Source of the DNA: Sphingomonas bisphenolicum
GTDB taxonomy: Bacteria > Pseudomonadota > Alphaproteobacteria > Sphingomonadales > Sphingomonadaceae
DNA length: 64,000 nt
Assembly (NCBI RefSeq): GCF_024349785.1
Contig: NZ_AP018818.1
Location: 685,001 to 749,000, forward strand
Direction: 5' to 3'
Part shown: in pieces, positions 52,341 through 59,638 of the stretch
Position numbering within the stretch: position 1 is the stretch's first letter
Layout: each line of letters opens with the position of its first letter
Made by a program: the position numbers and the translations under genes
The notes under the pieces: model-generated
The model's database searches: none
Told to the model about the DNA's origin: nothing
What the model saw: the letters and a program-made list of their open reading frames with translations, nothing else

Positions 52341-53353
52341 CCGCCCGCCGATACACCCGCATCGGCGAAGGTCGCCATCTGGTCATGGGCCGCTACCGCC
52401 GCGCGGATCACCGCCACCGCCACCGCGCCGCCGCTGCCCTCGCCCAACCGCATGTCGAGATCGAGCACTGGCTTCAGTCCCAGCCGGTCGAGCAGCCGCC
52501 CGTGCCCGGCTTCGGCCGAGCGATGTCCGGCGATCACATGATCGGTGATCGCGGGCGTGGTGGCCGCCAGCGGCGCCAGCGCCGATGCGCAGATGAACCC
52601 GTCAAGCACCACCGGCACTTGGCGATGCCGCGCCGCCAGCATGGCCCCTGCAATGGCGACGATCTCCCGCCCGCCAACCCGGCGCAGCGTCTCGAACGGC
52701 GTCATCGGCGCTTGGGCATGATGCGCCATGGCCAGATCGACCACCTGTCGCTTGACCGCCAGTGCGTGGGCATCCACGCCGGTCCCCGCGCCGACCCATT
52801 CCGCCACGCTGCCGCCGAAGCTGCGCTGGCACAGGGCCGCGGCGGCGGTACTGTTCCCAATGCCCATCTCGCCCAGCAACAGCAGGTCCAGGCCCGGATC
52901 GACCATATCGGCCCCGCAGTTGAGCGCGGCCAGGCAATCCGCCTCGCCCATCGCCGCGGCGACCGTGAAGTCTTCGGTCGGGCGATCAAGGTCGATCGGC
53001 ACGACCTGCAGATCCAGCCCGGCTGCGCCCGCCAGCGCATTGATGGCGGCGCCGCCAGCGGCGAAATTCGCAACCATCTGCGCCGTCACCGCGGGCGGAA
53101 AGGCGCTGACGCCATGCCGCGCCACGCCATGATTGCCCGCAAAAATCACCGCCCGGCCGCGATCGATATGCGGGCGCGCGCGCCGTTGCCAGCCGGCCAG
53201 GAAGATGGCGATCTCCTCCAGCCGACCCAAAGACCCGGCCGGTTTTGTCAATTGCCCCTGCCGCGCTGCGGCAGCGACGCGGCAGGCCAGGTCGGCCCCC
53301 GGCAGGGACGCCAGCGCGTCGTCGAAAGCCGCCACGGTGGGAAACAGGCTCAT
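52337..53353 (-). CDS. cobT: Nicotinate-nucleotide-dimethylbenzimidazole phosphoribosyltransferase
   Basis: A 338-residue CobT enzyme: TKPAGSLGRLEEIAIFLAGW, VIFAGNHGVARHGVSAFP, GEMGIGNSTAAAALC and the C-terminal MRLGEGSGGAVAV with the catalytic glutamate. It activates the lower ligand base as alpha-ribazole phosphate. The start at 53353 overlaps the DUF1636 gene by ATGA. Confidence 0.92.
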   Translation of the reverse strand: MSLFPTVAAFDDALASLPGADLACRVAAAARQGQLTKPAGSLGRLEEIAIFLAGWQRRARPHIDRGRAVIFAGNHGVARHGVSAFPPAVTAQMVANFAAGGAAINALAGAAGLDLQVVPIDLDRPTEDFTVAAAMGEADCLAALNCGADMVDPGLDLLLLGEMGIGNSTAAAALCQRSFGGSVAEWVGAGTGVDAHALAVKRQVVDLAMAHHAQAPMTPFETLRRVGGREIVAIAGAMLAARHRQVPVVLDGFICASALAPLAATTPAITDHVIAGHRSAEAGHGRLLDRLGLKPVLDLDMRLGEGSGGAVAVAVIRAAVAAHDQMATFADAGVSAGG

Positions 53354-53757
53354 GTGGCGACGAACCCGGCAGGCGGCAGACGCACGATGAAGTGGCCCTT
53401 CACCCCTTGCGGCCAGTCGGCATAAGGCACCTGGCCATGGGCGCTCGCGGCATGATGCGCCGCATAGTCGAGGATCGCGCGCGCGGCATCCTCGTCGGGC
53501 GTAAAGCGCCCCAGCACATAACCGATCTTCCCCGGCGCCCGCAGATGGACGGCGCAATGGTCGGAACAGGCGAAGAGGCAGGGCATGTCCTGCACCGCCA
53601 CCCCGTCATAGCGGTCCGACCCGGCCTTCACCCGGCGCAGCGCCTCCGCCAGCCGCGCACCGCCGCGCACGCCATCGGCATCTTCCCGCTGCCCCGGCGA
53701 GTGGCGGCAACTGCTGCACACCACCACCGCCGGACCATCCTCGACCGCGCGCAACAT
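53350..53757 (-). CDS. DUF1636 cysteine-rich protein of the cobalamin operon
   Basis: A 135-residue protein with VVCSSCRHSPGQ near the start and MPCLFACSDHCAVHLRAPGKIGYVLGRF in the middle. The four or five cysteines recall a thioredoxin-like 2Fe-2S ferredoxin. This family (DUF1636) recurs in cobalamin clusters without an assigned role; metal or electron supply is the usual guess. Start and stop both overlap the neighbours by one and four bases. Confidence 0.82.
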   Translation of the reverse strand: MLRAVEDGPAVVVCSSCRHSPGQREDADGVRGGARLAEALRRVKAGSDRYDGVAVQDMPCLFACSDHCAVHLRAPGKIGYVLGRFTPDEDAARAILDYAAHHAASAHGQVPYADWPQGVKGHFIVRLPPAGFVAT

Positions 53758-54296
53758 CAGGCGGTCGCCGCACGGCGCAGCAGGCCGCTGCGGTCGGCCA
53801 GATGCTGCAAAGCCAGCAGGCCGGCCAGGATCATGGCGTAGCGCGCGAACTGCCGCGCCATTACATCCGGCGCGAAGGCCGCCCAGCCGGAATCGAGCGC
53901 CCACGCGCCCGCCAGGACGGCCAGCTTGAACGTAGCGAACGCTGCCCCATAGGCCACGACCAGCCGCACCGCCGGATGGTGCGGCAACAGGCGCGCCGCA
54001 CCATCCGCGCCGAGCAGCGACGCGATCGCCGCCAGCGCCATGGTCCCGGCCCACACGCCATTCTCCACAGTCGTTTCATAACCCAGCAGGCAATAGCCCA
54101 CCCCCTGCGACACCGCCCAGGCCGCGAGCATCAGGATGATGCCGTCCTGCCGGCGGACATGCAACGCGGCGAGGGCGGCCAGGGCGGGGAAAGGCGTGGC
54201 GCAGGCCAGCGCCAGAGTGGTTATGGTGCTGGCCAGCGTCATCAATCCGATCCAGAGATGGCGGGCGGCGGCAGGGGACAGGCTGTCCATGGTCAT
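53757..54296 (-). CDS. Predicted membrane protein of the cobalamin operon
   Basis: A 179-residue protein with about five membrane segments (12-38, 45-70, 80-98, 108-130, 145-165). I do not recognise the family with certainty. Its place between btuB and a DUF1636 gene suggests a part in corrinoid or cobalt transport (inference). An AAGGA precedes the ATG at 54296, and its stop shares one base with the next start (TGATG). Confidence 0.65.
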   Translation of the reverse strand: MTMDSLSPAAARHLWIGLMTLASTITTLALACATPFPALAALAALHVRRQDGIILMLAAWAVSQGVGYCLLGYETTVENGVWAGTMALAAIASLLGADGAARLLPHHPAVRLVVAYGAAFATFKLAVLAGAWALDSGWAAFAPDVMARQFARYAMILAGLLALQHLADRSGLLRRAATA

Positions 54297-54316
54297 ACGT
54301 TCCTTGTCAGGGGGGA

Positions 54317-56257
54317 TCAGAACCGCGCCCGCAGGCCAGCATGAATGCTGCGGCCCAATTGACCGTAGCGCCGCGCGGTTTCATAATATTCGTCGAACAG
54401 ATTTTCGACCCGGCCGAATAGCGTCAGCTTGCCCATCACCGGCATTTCGGCACGCAGATCCACCAGCGTGTAGGCCGCGTTGACCAGTGGCGCGACCGTG
54501 GCGCTGGTGCGCGCGGTGTCGAGCGCCTTGCCCGACCAGCGCACCGCCACGGCAGTGCTCAGGCCGAACGCCCAGTCGTACCGCGCTGTCGCATTGGCCG
54601 CATGGCGCGGTCGCCGCGCCAGTTGGTTGCCATAGTTCAGGCCCGGCGACCGATCCTCCGCGGACACCCAGCTATAATTGCCGTCGATCGTCAGCCGACC
54701 GGCATGGGCGACGCCGGCCAGTTCCAGCCCGTGCGCCTCGCTGCGCTGGACATTGGCATAATAGCCAAAGCGCGGTGTCGTCGTGCCCGGCGCATAGCAG
54801 AGCGGCGGCCGGTTGGTCGTCGGACAGCCATTATAGGTGATGAGATTGTCGGTGCTGCGATCGAACCAGGTCGCCGACAGGATCAGCGCATGGTCGAACA
54901 GATGCTGTTCGATGCCGGCATCCCAGCCATGCGCCTTTTCAGGCACCAGGGCGGTGTTCCCATAATCGCTGTAGAGCTGGTAGAGCGTCGGCGCCTTGAA
55001 GCCCTCGCCATAGCTCGCCCGCAGGATCGTGCGGTCCTTGACCAGCGCCCAGGCTGCGCCCGCGCCGAAGACCGTGTTGCCGCCAAAGGTCGAATGATGA
55101 TCGTAGCGCACTCCACCATTGACGGTCAGGCCGGCCAGCGGCTCGACGCTCAGTTGGGCATAGAGGCTGTCGATATCGGCAGACCCGCGGGTCGTGGCGT
55201 AGGCAGCCAAACTATCGGAAGGCGAAGCCGTGCGCATCCGCTGCTCCTCGCGCTCCGCGCCGAAGGCCGCGGTCCAGCCCTGCGCGATGGTGAACACGCC
55301 CTGATATTCGTAGCGCTTCGTCTCGCCTCTGGCGGTGAAACTGGTCTGGCGCAGTTTGCGGGCGGGGTTGACGTTGTCGCGTAGCGTCTCGCTGCGGCTG
55401 AAGGACAGGCGATTGCGCAGCGCACCGCCGAACAGATCGGCGTTCAGGCCGGCGTAGCCGATCCATTCCTCCACTTCCGAATATTCCGGACTATCGGGAA
55501 TGGCCCCGGCGCTGTCGATGTCGGTGCGCCCCTTGGCATAATAGCCGCGCATATCGATCGACACGCCCGGCGCCAGCGCGACGCCGAGACGCCCGTTGAG
55601 CGTGCCGTTGGTGTAGCCGTCCTTCTCCTTGGCGCCAAAGCGCGGGCTGATCGCCGAGATGCCCTCCGTCGTGAAGCGGCTGCCCGCGACCTGCCAGTCG
55701 ATCGCGCCCTGTCGTCCGCCCAGCGCAGCGCGGGCGCTGACGGTATCGCGCGATCCCGCCTCGATATCGAAGCTGCCTTCGATCGGGCGTTCGGCCCGCG
55801 CGGTGACGATGTTCACCACGCCACCGATCGCCTGGCTGCCCCAGAGGATCGACTGTGGACCGCGCAATATCTCGATCCGGTCGATGGCGCCGGTCATCAG
55901 CGTCGCGAAATTATAGCCGCCGCCGGTCGAAGACGGATCGGCCAGCTTCACGCCGTCAATGACCAGCACGGTCTGGTCGGCCTCCGCGCCGCGAATGCGG
56001 ATCGAGGTCGCCGTGCCATAGCCGCCATTGCGGGTGAAGCTGACGCCCGGCGTGCGGATCAGCAGGTCGGACACCGCCAGCGCCTGTGCGGCGTCGATTG
56101 CCGGCTTGTCGATGATGGTGATGCTCGACGCCACCTGTTCGATGGCCTGCGGCTGACGCAGCGCGGTCACGATCACCTCGCCCGCATCATCGGCCCAGGC
56201 CGGCGTCGACAGGCCCGCCAGAAGCAGAAGGCCGCTCTTTGAAATCCAATGCATCAT
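54317..56257 (-). CDS. btuB: TonB-dependent cobalamin receptor
   Basis: A 646-residue receptor with a signal peptide (AWADDAGE), a TonB-box-like EVIVTALRQPQ, a plug (ITIIDKPAIDAAQALAVSDLL, LRGPQSILWGSQAIGGVVNIVT) and a barrel ending GLRARF. The family, the cobalamin riboswitch in its leader and the downstream cob genes identify it as the vitamin B12/cobinamide receptor. The start at 56257 (MMHW) follows a GGGGG at good spacing. It heads an operon of nine genes ending with cobU. Confidence 0.92.
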   Translation of the reverse strand: MMHWISKSGLLLLAGLSTPAWADDAGEVIVTALRQPQAIEQVASSITIIDKPAIDAAQALAVSDLLIRTPGVSFTRNGGYGTATSIRIRGAEADQTVLVIDGVKLADPSSTGGGYNFATLMTGAIDRIEILRGPQSILWGSQAIGGVVNIVTARAERPIEGSFDIEAGSRDTVSARAALGGRQGAIDWQVAGSRFTTEGISAISPRFGAKEKDGYTNGTLNGRLGVALAPGVSIDMRGYYAKGRTDIDSAGAIPDSPEYSEVEEWIGYAGLNADLFGGALRNRLSFSRSETLRDNVNPARKLRQTSFTARGETKRYEYQGVFTIAQGWTAAFGAEREEQRMRTASPSDSLAAYATTRGSADIDSLYAQLSVEPLAGLTVNGGVRYDHHSTFGGNTVFGAGAAWALVKDRTILRASYGEGFKAPTLYQLYSDYGNTALVPEKAHGWDAGIEQHLFDHALILSATWFDRSTDNLITYNGCPTTNRPPLCYAPGTTTPRFGYYANVQRSEAHGLELAGVAHAGRLTIDGNYSWVSAEDRSPGLNYGNQLARRPRHAANATARYDWAFGLSTAVAVRWSGKALDTARTSATVAPLVNAAYTLVDLRAEMPVMGKLTLFGRVENLFDEYYETARRYGQLGRSIHAGLRARF

Positions 56258-56414
56258 AATCCCCCAGTCGTTGACAGGACCGGGCGGACGCGACGCGGTG
56301 GCGATGCAGGGCGCACGCGCGCACGACATCGCCACCGTGCGAACCCGCACGGTCAGCTTGTCGTTGCGCGAGGATATCCTCGTTCGACCGGCACACCCTG
56401 TCCGGACGAAGAAC

Positions 56415-56590
56415 GACCGCGACAGGCAGGTCTCCTGGCTTGCGGGTCAATGCCGTATTCGAAGCGCCTTCTCGGAATCATCGATTCCAATGGCTTGTGC
56501 CTCGATGGCTCGCCGCTCACAGTTGCAGGGGCAGCCGGGGTCTTTAACCCCGTTCCCTTTTGATCCCCTTGCGGGGAACCTGACGCGCAG
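56415..56590 (-). ncRNA. Cobalamin riboswitch
   Basis: On the minus strand the conserved parts appear in order: GGTTCCCCGCAAGGGGAT (P2-P3 region, near 56582-56563), AAAAGGGAACGGGG, GGCTGCCCCTGCAACTGTGA (near 56537-56517), and the B12 box AGCCAGGAGACCTGCC at 56440-56425. It lies about 160 bases upstream of the btuB start, leaving room for an expression platform at 56258-56414. Cobalamin binding should switch off btuB and the cob genes behind it. Confidence 0.95.
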
Positions 56591-56609
56591 CCGCCCTAAT
56601 CGACTTGGA

Positions 56610-57929
56610 TCAGGCGATCAAGTGGAAGAAGCCACCGGTCACCTGGCCCGCGCGGTGGCCCGCCGGAGGAAGGGCCTGCCCCTCCGCATCGGCCATGTCG
56701 GCCAGCGGCTCGCCCTCGCTGGCGGTGATGCTGGCATAATGGAACTCATGACCCAGCAACAGTTGCCCGACAGAGGCGAAGCTGGTGCCGTGCCGCAGCC
56801 GCGCGCTGCGATAGCCCAATGTTCGGCGCCTGCGCGCAAAACTGGTATCCATCGGCAACAGGCCCGCCATCGGGTGGACGATGCCGTCGCCATCCTCCAG
56901 CGTGCGGCCCAGCACCATATAGCCGCCGCATTCGCCATGCACCGGCCGGCTCTGCGCAAAGGCGCGCAGGCCGTTCAGGAACTGACCATTGGCCGCGATC
57001 CGCGCAGCATGGAGTTCGGGATAGCCGCCGGGCAGCCAGCAGGCATCGCAATCGGCGGGCGGCGATTCGTCCGCCAGCGGAGAAAAGAAGCGCAGCTCCG
57101 CGCCGGCCGACCGCCACCAATGTACGATATGGGGATAGAAGAAGCTGAAGGCGGCGTCCCTGGCGACGGCGATCCGCTGCCCCGGTGGCCGGATGCCGGG
57201 CGGTTGCGCCAGCACGTCTGTCGTAGCGCCGGCCGCCGCCTGGATCGCATCCAGATCGCATTGCGCCGTCACCCGCGCTGCGATCGCGTCGATTCGCCGT
57301 TCCAGTTCCTCCGTTTCGCCAGCCTGCACCAGTCCCAGATGGCGGGACGGCATGGCCAATCCCTCGTCCGTGGCCATCGCACCCAGCAGCGGCAGGCCGA
57401 TACGCGCGAACCCATCCTCGATCATGCGGACATGGCGCGTGCTGGCCACCTTGTTGGCGATCACTCCGGCGATGGCCGGCGCGCCGGGAAAAGTCGCGCA
57501 GCCATGCGCCACCGCCGCCACCGTCTGCGCCGCTGCGCGGGCATCGACGACCAGCAGCATCGGCCAGCCCAGCAGCCGCGCCACATCGGCCGACGCGCCC
57601 GAACGACCCGGCGCCCGCGCGCCGTCATAAAGGCCCATCGCGCCTTCCGCGACGACGAGTTGAACAGTTGTAGCGACGTGCGCCGCCAGCCCCTGCAGCA
57701 TGGTCGGCGCCATGGCGAAACCGTCCAGGTTGATCGAGGGCCGGCCGGTCGCGGCTTCGTGAAAGGCCGGGTCGATATAGTCGGGTCCGCATTTGGCACC
57801 CTGCACGCTCAGGCCGCGATCGGTGAAGGCGCGTTGCAGGCCAATCGTCACCATCGTCTTGCCCGCGCCCGACGCCGGGGCGGCGATCACCAGTCCCGCG
57901 CCCAGTCGCGGCGTCACGACGTGCGCCAT
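56610..57929 (-). CDS. cobB: Cobyrinate a,c-diamide synthase
   Basis: A 439-residue CobB/CbiA enzyme: an N-terminal dethiobiotin-synthase-like ATP domain (VIAAPASGAGKTMVTIGL, KCGPDYIDPAFH, AEGAMGLYDG) and a C-terminal glutamine amidotransferase domain with LPGGYPELHA and the nucleophilic cysteine in VHGECGGYMVLG. It amidates the a and c side chains of the corrin. It precedes the riboswitch and so seems not to be controlled by it. The start at 57929 overlaps the end of a coding-looking remnant. Confidence 0.92.
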   Translation of the reverse strand: MAHVVTPRLGAGLVIAAPASGAGKTMVTIGLQRAFTDRGLSVQGAKCGPDYIDPAFHEAATGRPSINLDGFAMAPTMLQGLAAHVATTVQLVVAEGAMGLYDGARAPGRSGASADVARLLGWPMLLVVDARAAAQTVAAVAHGCATFPGAPAIAGVIANKVASTRHVRMIEDGFARIGLPLLGAMATDEGLAMPSRHLGLVQAGETEELERRIDAIAARVTAQCDLDAIQAAAGATTDVLAQPPGIRPPGQRIAVARDAAFSFFYPHIVHWWRSAGAELRFFSPLADESPPADCDACWLPGGYPELHAARIAANGQFLNGLRAFAQSRPVHGECGGYMVLGRTLEDGDGIVHPMAGLLPMDTSFARRRRTLGYRSARLRHGTSFASVGQLLLGHEFHYASITASEGEPLADMADAEGQALPPAGHRAGQVTGGFFHLIA

Positions 57930-58030
57930 ACCGGCAAGGGGGCGATGGCATCCACGAAGAGGGCGGCGCGATTCGGTGTCATGCCCGCCTTGTGGCAAAG
58001 CAGGCCCCGCGCCGCCAGCGCCTCAATTGC
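57914..58030 (-). pseudogene. C-terminal remnant upstream of cobB, parent unknown
   Basis: The minus strand reads ALAARGLLCHKAGMTPNRAA, then LFVDAIAPLPVWRTS, then a stop at 57916-57914 that overlaps the cobB start by 16 bases. This is the normal spacing of a neighbouring operon gene. Upstream, the frame runs into the 3' end of the GMC gene, which is read in another frame. It may be the tail of a lost cobalamin gene cut off by a rearrangement. I cannot name the parent. Confidence 0.35.
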
Positions 58031-59630
58031 GGCGGAGGCGCCTCAGCAGGTGATCCGCGCCCTTGTCGCCGATCATGATCGCGGTGGCGTTGGTATTGCC
58101 GGCGGGAAGGCTGGGCATGACCGAGGCGTCGGCGACCCACAGCCCCTCGACGCCGATGACGGCCAGATCGGCGTCGACCACCGCCAACGCATCGTCGCGC
58201 GCGCCCATCCTGGCCGTGCCGACCGGGTGATATAGTGGGATCGATGCCATGCGCACGTAGGCGCGCAACTGTTCCGGGTCGGTCAGCCCCGCGCCGGGGC
58301 GTAGCTCCCCCCTTATATGTGTCGCAATCGGTGTCTCATGCAGGATCGAGCGGGCGATGCCGATGCCCTCGACGATCTGGTCGATATCATCGTCGCTGCC
58401 CAGTTGCCGATGTTCGATTTTCGGCGGCGCGAAAGGGTCGGCCGAGCGCAGGCTGATCCGCCCGCGATGGCTGGGCCGCATAAGCCCGACCAGGGTCGAG
58501 ACCGACGGCGTCTTGCGCAGCATCAGCCGGCCCTGTTCGTCGAAATCGAAAGCGAAGGCGGCAAAGCTGATCTGCAGATTGGGCGCAGGCAGGTCCGGCC
58601 GGCTCTTCACGAAGGCCTGGGCGTGGCCGATCGCCGTGGTCAGCGCGCCGCGACGCGACAGCGCGTAGCGCAGCACCTGCCACGCCCCGCGCAGCCCCTG
58701 CGCGTCGCTGTTGAGCGTCAGCACATCCACCTCGTTCACGACATGGGTGCCCACATGGTCCTGAAGATTGGCGCCGACGCCGGGGAGGTCGCGGACGACC
58801 TCTATCCCATGGGCGTGCAGATGGTCGGCCGGGCCAATACCGGACAGCATCAGCAGGCGCGGCGTGTTCATCGCCCCGGCACTCAGCACCACGCCATGGC
58901 GCGCACGCAGCGTCTTTTCAACGCCGTCCTGCCAATAGACGATGCCGACCGCGCGACCTGCCTCGATCAGGATGCGCAGCAATTGCGCCCCCAGCATTAT
59001 GGTGGGCGCCTTGCCACTGCGCCGCTCGTGCAGATAGCCCCGCGCCGCGGAACAGCGTGTGCCGCCTCGCTGTGACACCTGCACATAGTCGACGCCCTCG
59101 GCGTTCTGCCCGTTCAAGTCCGACGAGCGGGGGATGCCCGCCGCCTGCGCCGCTGCGATCCACTGGTCGGTAATCGGATAGCGCGCGCGCCCTTCGGACA
59201 CCGCGATCGGTCCACCGGTGCCGCGCCACTTGTCGGCGCCGCGCTCATTATCCTCCATCCGCCGGAAATAGGGCAGGACCGATTCATAATCCCATCCCGC
59301 CGCGCCCTGCCGCGCCCATTCGTCATAGTCCCAGCGATGGCCGCGAATGAACATCATGCCGTTGAGCGCGCTGCCACCGCCCAGCATCTTGCCCGCCGGC
59401 CAGATATCGGCCCGGCCACCCACCGACGGGTCCGGCTCGACCTGATGGCACCAGTCATAGGCGGGATTCTGCACGATGGCGCTGGTAAGCGCGGGGATGC
59501 GCGACCGCATATGCCGGTCGGTCCCGCCCGCCTCGATCAGGGTGACGGACAGGCCCGCATCGGCCAGCCGCCCGGTCATCGCGGACCCGGCCGAACCGCC
59601 GCCCACGACAATGATGTCGGTGTCTTCCAT
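58023..59630 (-). CDS. GMC-family FAD oxidoreductase, HpvZ-like candidate
   Basis: A 535-residue GMC enzyme: the FAD-binding GGGSAGSAMTGRLAD near 11-25, GGGSALNGMMFIRGH as the first PROSITE-type segment, GAMNTPRLLMLSGIGP as the second, and the C-terminal PVGTARMG with the catalytic histidine pair region and the final ADASVMPSLPAGNTNATAIMIG. Members oxidise primary alcohols to aldehydes. In Sphingobium a GMC enzyme (HpvZ) oxidises beta-hydroxypropiovanillone, the LigG product, so that role is plausible here (inference). The Shine-Dalgarno AGGAAC overlaps the stop of the upstream dehydrogenase gene. Confidence 0.85.
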   Translation of the reverse strand: MEDTDIIVVGGGSAGSAMTGRLADAGLSVTLIEAGGTDRHMRSRIPALTSAIVQNPAYDWCHQVEPDPSVGGRADIWPAGKMLGGGSALNGMMFIRGHRWDYDEWARQGAAGWDYESVLPYFRRMEDNERGADKWRGTGGPIAVSEGRARYPITDQWIAAAQAAGIPRSSDLNGQNAEGVDYVQVSQRGGTRCSAARGYLHERRSGKAPTIMLGAQLLRILIEAGRAVGIVYWQDGVEKTLRARHGVVLSAGAMNTPRLLMLSGIGPADHLHAHGIEVVRDLPGVGANLQDHVGTHVVNEVDVLTLNSDAQGLRGAWQVLRYALSRRGALTTAIGHAQAFVKSRPDLPAPNLQISFAAFAFDFDEQGRLMLRKTPSVSTLVGLMRPSHRGRISLRSADPFAPPKIEHRQLGSDDDIDQIVEGIGIARSILHETPIATHIRGELRPGAGLTDPEQLRAYVRMASIPLYHPVGTARMGARDDALAVVDADLAVIGVEGLWVADASVMPSLPAGNTNATAIMIGDKGADHLLRRLRRN

Positions 59631-59638
59631 GATCGTTC

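Noticed and set aside
56271..58235. 654-codon plus-strand frame across the btuB leader and cobB
   Set aside because: It would run through the cobalamin riboswitch and opposite cobB; composition is that of a shadow frame.
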